Assembly (NCBI GenBank): GCA_002372375.1
Contig: DFGJ01000033.1
Coordinates: 1-22,598, forward strand
Direction of reading: 5' to 3'
Source of the DNA: Ruminococcaceae bacterium UBA3753
GTDB lineage: Bacteria > Bacillota > Clostridia > Oscillospirales > Acutalibacteraceae
DNA length: 22,598 nt
The notes under the pieces were generated by a model, which worked only from the letters and a program-made list of their open reading frames with translations, was not told where the DNA came from and made no database searches. Below, piece by piece: positions 15,779 to 22,598 of this stretch; position 1 is the stretch's first letter, and every line of letters starts with the position of its first letter. A program made the position numbers and the translations under genes.

Positions 15779-18418
15779 ATGGATCTGTTAGTCTTAGATG
15801 GAAACAGTATATTAAATAGAGCTTTTTATGGCATCAAATTACTATCTACAAAAAACGGTTTTCATACCAATGCTATATATGGTTTTTTAAATATTCTTAA
15901 TAAATTAAAAGATCATTTTAATCCAAAAATAACTACAATTGCCTTTGACTTGAACGCCCCTACCTTCAGGCATGAATTATATGTAGACTACAAAGCAAAT
16001 AGAAAAAGAATGCCCGAAGAATTAGCGGAGCAGGTACCTGTTTTAAAAAAATTACTGAAATACTTGGGTTATAAAATTATTGAAAAAGAAAGTTTTGAAG
16101 CTGATGACATTTTAGGTACTCTGTCGTATATGTGCGAAAAAAGCGGAATGAGCTGCCTTTTAGCTACGGGCGACAGGGACTTGCTTCAGCTAGTTTCGCA
16201 ACATACTTCTGTATACATTGCAAGTACAAAAACAAAAAGCATAGATGAATCCACTTACAATGAAGAAAAGATTCTAGAAGAATATGGAGTTAATCCACAA
16301 CAACTTATCGAAGTAAAAGCCCTAATGGGAGATAAATCGGACAACATCCCAGGAATTAAGGGAATAGGACCAAAAATAGCATTAAGTCTTGTAAATAAAT
16401 ACGGCAATATAGACAACCTGTACTCTAACATAGAAAGCGTAAGCATAGGAAATAACTTAAGAGTAAAATTAAAAAATGGAAAAGACAGTGCTTATATCAG
16501 CAGAAAGTTGGGAACCATAATAAGAGATGTGCCAATCCCGAAAGAGATTTCGTTTTACAAAAACGTTGACATTGCAACCGCAGAAGCAGTGAAGCTTCTA
16601 GAAGAATTAGAAATGTTTACAGTTATAAAAAAACTAAAAACTTCCAAAAAATCAGATACAGAGTTACACCGTACAACAGCACCAGAAAAAGAAACGGAAG
16701 AAACATTTCAAGTAATCTGCGCTGAAGACCACGAACTAGAGAAGATAGCAACAGAAACAAAATCGCAGGAAACTATACACTTTGCAGTAGATTTTCATGA
16801 TGAAGAAATCCACACTCTATACATACTACTAGAAAATCAACGCTTATTTGTTATAAAAAATAAAAATGAAAAATTTCTGAAATTCACAAATTCTGTCTTT
16901 TCATCTAGCAGAATTAAAAAAATCACCCACGACTACAAACCTGTGTACCACGTGCTCTCGAAGAGCAACATCGAGACCCCACGAATATTCCTCGACACCT
17001 TCTTAGCAGATTATCTACTAAACCCCGATCAAAAAGATCACTCTATTAAAAAGACGGCTATAAGATACGGTATAGAATTGAGCAGCTCATCCAAAGAAAA
17101 AAACAAAATAGAAGACGATTCAAAAGAAGAAACAGTGATATTGTGTAAACTGATTTCTAAAAAATTATTAGAAGAAATAGAAAAAAACGAACTACAGTAT
17201 TTATTAAACAAAATAGAGCAACCGCTAGCACTAGTGCTCGCAAATATGCAAGAAACCGGTTTCTTAATAGACAAGCAAGCACTACAATTGTACAGCAAAA
17301 AGTTGAAAAATAGAATAGAGAATTTAGAATATGAAATACGAAAATTTTTAGGGAAAGATATCAATATAAATTCACCAAAGCAATTAGGTACAGCGCTTTT
17401 TGAAGATCTAGGAATTCCTGTACCCAAACAAAGTAAATCTAGCAGTTATTCCACAAAAGCTGAGATTTTAGAGTCATTAAAAAACTACCATCCCGTAATT
17501 GGTTTGCTTCTGGAGTACCGGACTATATCGAAATTGGAGTCTACATATTGCACTGGTTTACTGAACAACATTTCAAGTGATGACGGAAGAATTCACAGCA
17601 TTTTCAACCAAACTGAAACCAAAACAGGTAGACTTAGTTCAGTAAAACCAAATTTGCAAAATATTCCAATAAAAAAAGATCTTGGGAAAGAATTTAGAAA
17701 TTTTTTCGTAGCAGAAGATGGTAAAGTACTTATCGATGCGGATTACTCGCAAATTGAGCTTAGAATTCTCGCACATGTTTCCGAAGACGAAACAATGATA
17801 AAAGCATTCAGCAACCACGATGACATCCACGCTATTGTTGCGTCCGAAATATTCGGGTTGCCGATAAATATGGTAACGGCGAACATGAGAAACAGTGCGA
17901 AAGTTGTGAATTTTGGAATAATTTACGGGATGTCCGCATACTCTCTTTCAAAAGAGCTCAATATATCAAAAAAAGAGGCAGAAAAATTTATCGGCAATTA
18001 CTTTTTGCATTATCCAAAAATAAAAAAATACTTCGAAAACACTATAAAAGTTGCCCGGGAAACAGGCTACGTAGAAACGCTTTATAAAAGAAAACTCCGA
18101 TTGCCTGATCTGCTTTCCAAAAACTTTCAAACAAGAACAGCAGCTGAACGCCTCGCGAGGAATATGCCTATTCAAGGAACAGCGGCAGACATAATGAAAA
18201 TCGCAATGATTAAAGTCCACAACGCAATAAAAGCAAATAACCTGGAATCAAAGCTAATTTTACAAATACACGATGAACTCATAGTAGAATCACCCGAAAG
18301 CGAAAAAGACACAGCACAAAAAATTTTAACACTCGAAATGCAAAACGCCGCAAAACTTAGTATCCCGCTAACCGTCAATGTAGGGACAGGAAAAAATTGG
18401 GCCAATGCAAAACACTAA
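15779..18418 (+). CDS. polA: DNA polymerase I, proofreading domain inactive
   Basis: PolA removes RNA primers and fills gaps in replication and repair. 879 residues from the ATG at 15779; the SD is weak (AAGGA about 12 bases away). Residues 1-290 are the 5'-3' exonuclease (FLDGNS-like start LVLDGNS, EADD, ATGDRDLLQL, GDKSDNIPGIKGIGPK). About 305-480 is the remains of the 3'-5' exonuclease fold: motif I reads VDFHDE rather than DxE, so the catalytic acidic set is broken, as in many Gram-positive and Thermus PolA proteins. The polymerase domain has motif A DADYSQIELR (about 652-661), motif B RNSAKVVNFGIIYG (about 703) and motif C HDE at about 831-833. Length and order are normal. It is transcribed alone. 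Confidence 0.95.
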   Translation: MDLLVLDGNSILNRAFYGIKLLSTKNGFHTNAIYGFLNILNKLKDHFNPKITTIAFDLNAPTFRHELYVDYKANRKRMPEELAEQVPVLKKLLKYLGYKIIEKESFEADDILGTLSYMCEKSGMSCLLATGDRDLLQLVSQHTSVYIASTKTKSIDESTYNEEKILEEYGVNPQQLIEVKALMGDKSDNIPGIKGIGPKIALSLVNKYGNIDNLYSNIESVSIGNNLRVKLKNGKDSAYISRKLGTIIRDVPIPKEISFYKNVDIATAEAVKLLEELEMFTVIKKLKTSKKSDTELHRTTAPEKETEETFQVICAEDHELEKIATETKSQETIHFAVDFHDEEIHTLYILLENQRLFVIKNKNEKFLKFTNSVFSSSRIKKITHDYKPVYHVLSKSNIETPRIFLDTFLADYLLNPDQKDHSIKKTAIRYGIELSSSSKEKNKIEDDSKEETVILCKLISKKLLEEIEKNELQYLLNKIEQPLALVLANMQETGFLIDKQALQLYSKKLKNRIENLEYEIRKFLGKDININSPKQLGTALFEDLGIPVPKQSKSSSYSTKAEILESLKNYHPVIGLLLEYRTISKLESTYCTGLLNNISSDDGRIHSIFNQTETKTGRLSSVKPNLQNIPIKKDLGKEFRNFFVAEDGKVLIDADYSQIELRILAHVSEDETMIKAFSNHDDIHAIVASEIFGLPINMVTANMRNSAKVVNFGIIYGMSAYSLSKELNISKKEAEKFIGNYFLHYPKIKKYFENTIKVARETGYVETLYKRKLRLPDLLSKNFQTRTAAERLARNMPIQGTAADIMKIAMIKVHNAIKANNLESKLILQIHDELIVESPESEKDTAQKILTLEMQNAAKLSIPLTVNVGTGKNWANAKH

Positions 18419-18723
18419 AAGGCATGGACAAACTGTACTGCAGAAACAAAAACATATATAACACAAGAATAAACCTTGTTTACTACAAACCAAAATTAAT
18501 ACGAAATATCCACTACTCTGTGTGACCGAACACCCCCCTTTTTAACAACGTTGCCATAATAGCATAATGTATATTTTTGTGCAAGTACAAATTTATTCAT
18601 GCTTAAAATAGACATAAAGATTAATACCATATATTCGACTTTTTTTAAAAAATTGTAATTTATACTTGCAAATTATCATAATTGAATAGTACAATAATAA
18701 GGAGATTTTCTTGGTGTCGGATT
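18419..18723. other. Gap between polA and the lysozyme-like gene
   Basis: 305 AT-rich bases. A GTGT/ACAC stem followed by C and T runs near 18521-18545 could end polA transcription, but the stem is only 4 bp. A promoter for the downstream gene lies at the end. Confidence 0.5.
18666..18695 (+). promoter_or_regulatory. Possible promoter of the lysozyme-like gene
   Basis: TTGCAA (18666-18671) and TACAAT (18690-18695) with an 18-bp spacer. If used, the transcript would start close to 18702, inside the AAGGAG at 18699-18704, so either a different promoter is used or that AAGGAG does not act as an SD. Confidence 0.45.
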
Positions 18724-19917
18724 ATGAGATTGTTTTACAAGCGTATTGCTATCCACATTTTGGTGGCGCTTCTTTGTTTTGCTTCAACATATGTACACAG
18801 AAATATGAGTGTCGGTATTTCAGTCCCCCAGGGTATGTCGTTGTTGCTATGTAATAAAGAAAATTCGGATAGTGTTTGGCGTTCAGATTCAGAAAATATT
18901 GCTACCGTGACTAGAGGAATAGTGTATGCAAAAAATGTTGGTGAAGCTACCATAACTTCATCCAAAATTTTGGCTGAAAACCCTAGCAATAGTTCAAGTT
19001 GCACCTATAAAATAAAGGTTACAAAATCGTCTGATTTGAAAACGATTTCTTACATTAGTGAAGGCCACGCCCTAATGTTTTATGCCATAACAAGTAATCG
19101 TGTAAAAGATGTCAAAGTACAAATTGACAAAGAGTACGTCATTTCTGTCAAGAACAAAAAAGAAGTTGGAGAGGATATTTTTTGGAAAATAGCAATAAAT
19201 ATCAATTCTTCTGGCAAACAGCCAGATCATTTTGTTGGTAAAGTTGATTTGTTGATCGGACCTCAGTGGCTGAAGTCGGTTACTACTGTCTCCGGCCTAT
19301 GTAATATAGATATCGACGATGAAAGGGTTACTCCGAGAAGCGCAAGCAAAAATTTAATCCAACTGATAGCAAAATGGGAAGGTTTTTGCGATAAAATAGA
19401 AGAAGACACGCTGGTTAATAATGTTTTCAATATTGGTAATGGTCGAGTAATAAATTGTGGTGAAACTTTTTATAATAATATAAGTAAAGATCATGCTTTT
19501 GTGGATTTGGTCAGTAAAATAAATTCCGGAAAATACACAGCGGACGTAAATAATTTCATAGTGTCAAATAAAATAAAATGCAATCAACAACAATTCGATG
19601 CTTTGGTTAGTTTTTCTTACAATCTCGGCACAGGCTGGCTTAAAAAATCCAAGCTGAGGGACTTACTGCTAGAAGCGAGAAATCCTGAAACCGATGAGTT
19701 ATGCCTTGCGTTTTTAAACAAAGAAAAGTTCACTAAAGAGTGGCTGGAGTACCACCACGTCACGAATCCTAAAAGATGCGTACCAGGGATGCTTTATAGA
19801 AGGATGAGTGAATTAAACATTTTTTTCGACAACAATTACTGTTCTACACATAATAACATCGATAAATACGAAATCTACCTGCCCAAATGCTTGAGTTCAA
19901 AAGTGCTCAAGCATTAG
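18724..19917 (+). CDS. Secreted BIG2 plus GH24 lysozyme-like protein
   Basis: 397 residues from the ATG at 18724. The N-terminus MRLFYKRIAIHILVALLCF is a signal peptide or membrane anchor. Residues about 28-100 match a bacterial Ig-like BIG2 domain (VWRSDSENIATV, then VYAKNVGEATITSS). The middle (100-205) is unassigned. About 210-375 is a phage-type muramidase domain (GH24): LIAKWEGF with the catalytic Glu at 219, Asp at 228 nine residues later as in T4 lysozyme, and NQQQFDALVSFSYNLG at 287-302. The TIGxGH stretch is altered to NIGNGR, so the catalytic Thr and the following His are not conserved. It may cleave or only bind peptidoglycan. AAGGAG (18699-18704) is 19 bases from the ATG, and no other start in this frame lies closer, so the start is uncertain. 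A hairpin overlaps the stop. Confidence 0.78.
   Translation: MRLFYKRIAIHILVALLCFASTYVHRNMSVGISVPQGMSLLLCNKENSDSVWRSDSENIATVTRGIVYAKNVGEATITSSKILAENPSNSSSCTYKIKVTKSSDLKTISYISEGHALMFYAITSNRVKDVKVQIDKEYVISVKNKKEVGEDIFWKIAININSSGKQPDHFVGKVDLLIGPQWLKSVTTVSGLCNIDIDDERVTPRSASKNLIQLIAKWEGFCDKIEEDTLVNNVFNIGNGRVINCGETFYNNISKDHAFVDLVSKINSGKYTADVNNFIVSNKIKCNQQQFDALVSFSYNLGTGWLKKSKLRDLLLEARNPETDELCLAFLNKEKFTKEWLEYHHVTNPKRCVPGMLYRRMSELNIFFDNNYCSTHNNIDKYEIYLPKCLSSKVLKH
19886..19915 (+). repeat. 10-bp hairpin at the lysozyme gene end
   Basis: AATGCTTGAG (19886-19895) and CTCAAGCATT (19906-19915) form a perfect 10-bp stem with a 10-base loop inside the last codons, ending at the stop codon. No T-run follows on either strand, so it is not a classical terminator by itself. 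It may protect the mRNA 3' end together with the terminator just downstream. Confidence 0.8.
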
Positions 19918-19927
19918 GAAACACGCG

Positions 19928-19958
19928 AAAAACTCCGGAAGTTTTTGAATATTTTTTT
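19928..19958 (+). terminator. Possible terminator of the lysozyme-like gene
   Basis: AAAAACT (19928-19934) pairs with AGTTTTT (19940-19946) around a CCGGA loop, followed by GAATA and seven T (19952-19958). The stem is AT-rich and weak. The structure could also act on the convergent HPr-like transcript. Confidence 0.4.
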
Positions 19959-20110
19959 CTAAAACACGACCATAAAAGAAAGACGCGATATTCCGTACTA
20001 CAAACAAAGCCGAAATTGATTTACTACCACGTTCGGAACGACTAAGTTTCGATGACACGAAAAAACAAAAACATACCCAACACTAAGCACAAAAAACAAC
20101 ATATACAAAT

Positions 20111-20362
20111 TTAAGCCATTATCAATTTTTCCAAGCTTTCGACTGCCTCTATTTCATCTGCACCATCAGCTGACACAGCAACTTTACAACCTGCAACTAA
20201 CCCTAGCGCCAACACACCCAAAAGACTTTTCGCGTTAGCAGACTTACCATCGGACTCAATCAACAGTTCCGAACGATACTCGTTAGCCTTTTTAACCACT
20301 TCAGCCTCGGACTGATACGTTAAACCAAACCTATTTCCCACTGTCACATTTTTTGTGTACAT
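20111..20362 (-). CDS. HPr-like protein lacking His15 (Crh-like)
   Basis: 83 residues with the full HPr fold: VTVGNRFGL at the start, GKSANAKSLLGV in the middle, and the VSADGADEIEAVESLEKLI end. In HPr of the phosphotransferase system, His15 in GLHARP carries phosphate from enzyme I. Here the segment is GLTYQS, so position 15 is Thr (codon ACG) and the usual Arg17 is Gln. Ser46, the site used by HPr kinase in Gram-positive bacteria, is present with its surroundings (AKSLLG). This is the pattern of Crh in Bacillus, which has Gln15 and works with CcpA in catabolite control rather than sugar transport. Whether it is a true Crh equivalent here is inference. The SD GGGAGG is 6 bases before the ATG. 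No PTS gene is nearby. Confidence 0.85.
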   Translation of the reverse strand: MYTKNVTVGNRFGLTYQSEAEVVKKANEYRSELLIESDGKSANAKSLLGVLALGLVAGCKVAVSADGADEIEAVESLEKLIMA

Positions 20363-20403
20363 TAACTTCCTCCCTACTTGCGTAACAGCTACCTGATTTG
20401 ATT

Positions 20404-20432
20404 ATCTTAATTAAATGCCATTTAAAAGTCAA
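20404..20432 (-). promoter_or_regulatory. Promoter of the HPr-like gene
   Basis: On the minus strand TTGACT (20427-20432) and TAAGAT (20404-20409) with a 17-bp spacer. It lies about 42 bases from the start codon. Confidence 0.65.
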
Positions 20433-20625
20433 TATGATTGCTGTACCGAACCGCAAAACAGTGTACCAAATAGAAATTCTAACTAAAATCTAAAAATTTA
20501 TTTTTGCCGAACTAATAGGAACTTCTAAAAAATATGCTACATTTTTAAGTATTTGGCTGAATTTGTTTTTTATGTTATATATGAAAATTTAATTATATTT
20601 TTTATATTTACTTGTTTATTAATAA

Positions 20626-20654
20626 TTGCATTTTTATAAAACTTTTGATAAAAT
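20626..20654 (+). promoter_or_regulatory. Promoter of the small membrane-anchored protein gene
   Basis: TTGCAT (20626-20631) and TAAAAT (20649-20654) with a 17-bp spacer. The predicted leader is about 45 bases. Confidence 0.55.
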
Positions 20655-20705
20655 GATAACGGTTGTGCGCTGTAATTTTTGTTTATAGGGTGAGTCAGTT
20701 CATTC

Positions 20706-21080
20706 ATGAAAGCTAGGATTTTATGTTTTGCATCGTTTTTATTTATCTTGTTGTGTGGTATTTATTCGTTAGGTATGTTAGATTTTCTTAAAACTAAGTC
20801 TGTAGTAAATAAACAAATTGGGCAAAACGATTTCACATACACGGGAAAGCTCTTGGAGGAGCGCTTTGTTGGTGATGGAGTTATTTTATACAACGATCGA
20901 AGATATGACTGTGCTTTTAGAAAAGGAGATTTGCATGTGGTGAAGTTCAGGGATAATGCTGAAACCAACACTTTTGAGTTTTATTTAGATAACGGTGTAG
21001 TTAAAAATGCCTACTTAATAAACAATGATCGTAAAGATGTGTTCTTTAACGGCGATAATTTTGTTAAAATTGCTAATTAA
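20706..21080 (+). CDS. Small membrane-anchored or secreted protein, MORN-like stretch
   Basis: 124 residues. Residues 5-22 form a hydrophobic signal or anchor (ILCFASFLFILLCGIYSLG) after a short basic start. Residues 44-78 read TYTGKLLEERFVGDGVILY and then a YDCAFRKGD segment, which resembles one to two degenerate MORN units (YxGxxxxxxxxGxGxxxxxxG). The remainder is a small beta-rich, charged domain with no family I can name. The ATG at 20706 has GGGTGAG about 11 bases upstream, a rather long spacing. It stands alone with its own promoter and sits before an acyltransferase gene, in an envelope-flavoured neighbourhood. Function unknown. Confidence 0.7.
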   Translation: MKARILCFASFLFILLCGIYSLGMLDFLKTKSVVNKQIGQNDFTYTGKLLEERFVGDGVILYNDRRYDCAFRKGDLHVVKFRDNAETNTFEFYLDNGVVKNAYLINNDRKDVFFNGDNFVKIAN

Positions 21081-21591
21081 GTTACGCCAAAATTATATAA
21101 CATATGTGATTATTAGTTTCATGTTGTTCAGTTTTTGGATATTGTACATATCGCTTTTTTATTTTGCAAGTTTCGATTTGAATTTTTAGTGAATTTCTAC
21201 TGCATTATGTTTATTTAACTCACTTTTTATGCTGAATTTATGTCTACTTGCCAGTATTATATCGTCGTAAGGCTGTCATTCATCGGCTAATGCTGATAAG
21301 CTTTAGTTTTCAACTTTCGTATAAAAACGATTTAACATTGATACTTTTATATAACTTTTTACATCATTTTAACTATAATATCATTAATTGCGTTACTAGT
21401 TTATTTTTGTAGTTTGGAAACAATCTTTTGACTAATTTTAAAGGTAAATGTGTTAAATAAAAAGTGTTGAAAAATAGCGTAAATTGCAATAGAATCATAA
21501 TGAGCTTTATTGAGAAATTTACTTTGTCTCGTTGATGCATGAATGCAGGTTAGTATTTTGTTAAGTACAGCAGAAGGCGCATTTGAATTTT
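21081..21591. other. Gap before the acyltransferase gene
   Basis: 511 AT-rich bases with no recognised gene or RNA. A TTGACT at 21428-21433 has no well-spaced -10 (TTAAAT at 19 bp), and a TATAAT at 21374-21379 lacks a good -35. Either could be the acyltransferase promoter. No terminator for the gene ending at 21080 was seen. Confidence 0.5.
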
Positions 21592-22598
21592 ATGAGTAAA
21601 AGAATACGTTGGTTTAGTATAGTAAGGATTGTTGGACTTACTCTAGTTCTAGCATATCACTTCTTTCCTGGCAGCTTCCCTGGAGGCTTTTTGGGAGTTG
21701 ATATCTTTTTTACTTTTTCAGGATACTTGATAACATCATTAATTATTAAGGAAGTGGAGCGTACAGCTAATTTTAACGTTTTAGGCTTTTTAAAAAGACG
21801 GTTTTTACGAATTTTCCCTATTTTAGTAATATCTGTGCTATTTACTTTGCCTTTTTTGTTCTTTTTATCTAAAGATTTTTCAGCAAATCTTGATAAACAA
21901 GTTACAGCAGCGCTTGGGTTTGTGACCAATTATTTTGAAATTTTAAAGGGTACATCATATGAAGCAAAGTTGTTGCCAGATATCTATGTGCACACCTGGT
22001 CTCTCGCTATAGAAATGCAATTGTATATTTTTTGTGGATTAATAGCATTTTTGGTTTGTTTTTTTTCGAGAAAATTTTTCAGAGAAAAAGTGCAGGTTTC
22101 TATTTCGGTTCGTTTGTCCATACTAATACTGTTTTTGTCTACTTTGATTTTTAGTTACTTTTATATGCAAAAATTGTTTTTAAGCACAACTGAGCCTTCG
22201 GTTGCGTATTTCAGTAGTTTATCGCATTCATATCCGTTTTTTTTGGGTGGTATTTTATCCATATTTTTTGGTATAAATTTACAAAAAAATCTTTGCGTTA
22301 AAATTAGTAGAAACCGCAAAAAGCTAAGTGTTATCGCAGTATTAGGAACGTTTCTTTCTGTAGTGCTGCTTATATCTCTATCTATTTTTGCTAACTTTAA
22401 AAGTAGCCTTACTTATAAATTTGGTTTCCTTGCCTCATCGCTACTTACCTGTGTCTTGATTACTTGTTTGAGAATACTTCACGAAACTGTGAAAAAAAAT
22501 GTAAATGAACCACGCTGTTTGCTGCACATTGCAGAAATTTCTTACCCGATGTATTTGTTTCACTGGCCTTTTTTAATAATTTTTTCAAGCATTTTTAA
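21592..22598 (+). CDS. Acyltransferase-3 (OatA-like) membrane protein, 3' end missing
   Basis: 335 codons are visible before the window ends without a stop. This integral-membrane acyltransferase-3 family transfers acyl groups to extracytoplasmic sugars; OatA of Gram-positives O-acetylates peptidoglycan and confers lysozyme resistance. Marks: LVLAYHFFPG with the conserved His about residue 23, GGFLGVDIFFTFSGYLITS, RRFLRIFPIL (family Arg-Arg), HTWSLAIEMQLY (usually WSLxxExQFY) and SYPMYLFHWPFL near the end of the visible part, with many hydrophobic segments. The extracellular SGNH domain found in full OatA would be downstream of the window, so the exact subtype is open. The ATG at 21592 has no SD in range. 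An in-frame TTG at 21583 is five bases after AGAAGG and could be the true start. Confidence 0.9.
   Translation, partial: MSKRIRWFSIVRIVGLTLVLAYHFFPGSFPGGFLGVDIFFTFSGYLITSLIIKEVERTANFNVLGFLKRRFLRIFPILVISVLFTLPFLFFLSKDFSANLDKQVTAALGFVTNYFEILKGTSYEAKLLPDIYVHTWSLAIEMQLYIFCGLIAFLVCFFSRKFFREKVQVSISVRLSILILFLSTLIFSYFYMQKLFLSTTEPSVAYFSSLSHSYPFFLGGILSIFFGINLQKNLCVKISRNRKKLSVIAVLGTFLSVVLLISLSIFANFKSSLTYKFGFLASSLLTCVLITCLRILHETVKKNVNEPRCLLHIAEISYPMYLFHWPFLIIFSSIF

Larger units (their letters stand above)
20363..20705. other. Divergent gap between the HPr-like and MORN-like genes
   Basis: 343 AT-rich bases with one promoter for each side (20404-20432 minus, 20626-20654 plus). No operator or cre-type site was recognised with confidence. 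Confidence 0.55.

Noticed and set aside
15779..18418. Antisense frames inside polA (for example 17038-17427)
   Set aside because: PolA has complete motifs in order along its whole length, and the antisense frames have no start signals.

Overview
The window looks like chromosomal DNA of a low-G+C Gram-positive bacterium, most likely Bacillota of the clostridial type. The evidence is SD-led genes of the GGAGG kind, sigma-A-type promoters, RNase J, a proofreading-less PolA, an HPr-like protein with a conserved Ser46, an OatA-like acyltransferase and BIG2-type surface domains. A+T is high, intergenic stretches are long (several of 300-1150 bp) and decayed-looking. That would fit a host-associated lineage with a shrinking genome, but this is inference and no species can be named.

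Left part (1-5327, all minus strand): two paralogous secreted proteins built on one plan flank an M50 (site-2-protease-like) membrane metalloprotease. The plan is a near-identical promoter, leader and signal peptide, then an acidic low-complexity tract, then a Gly/Ala-rich hydrophobic segment, then a repeat domain unique to each gene. One repeat domain is an Asn/Thr-rich array (partial at the window edge). The other is a roughly 400-residue Asn-rich coiled coil made of 42-bp and 66-bp DNA repeats. Both promoters carry an A-tract in the spacer (7 versus 8 A) and a run of hexamers at the predicted transcription start. This is the strongest candidate for an undescribed variable-surface system.

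Middle part (5328-18418): housekeeping genes as single transcription units on both strands: rsmD (-), RNase J (+), folC (-), an AlkD-like HEAT-repeat protein (-), secA (+) and polA (+). Several have lineage-specific oddities: a roughly 90-residue N-terminal extension on RNase J, a roughly 100-residue insertion in FolC, and a SecA whose usual C-terminal zinc-binding tail is replaced by a short tail. That tail is encoded by a 73-bp, G+C-richer repeat present again 245 bp downstream. The 1.15-kb gap before RNase J holds two 9-bp hairpins with 15-nt loops, a likely terminator and the RNase J promoter, but no gene I can recognise.

Right part (18419-22598): envelope and regulatory genes. These are a secreted BIG2 plus GH24 lysozyme-like protein, a convergent HPr-like protein that has Thr at position 15 but keeps Ser46 (Crh-like), a small membrane-anchored protein with a MORN-like stretch, and the 5' part of an acyltransferase-3 (OatA-like) gene cut by the window end. 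No tRNA, rRNA, CRISPR array or complete insertion sequence was recognised.
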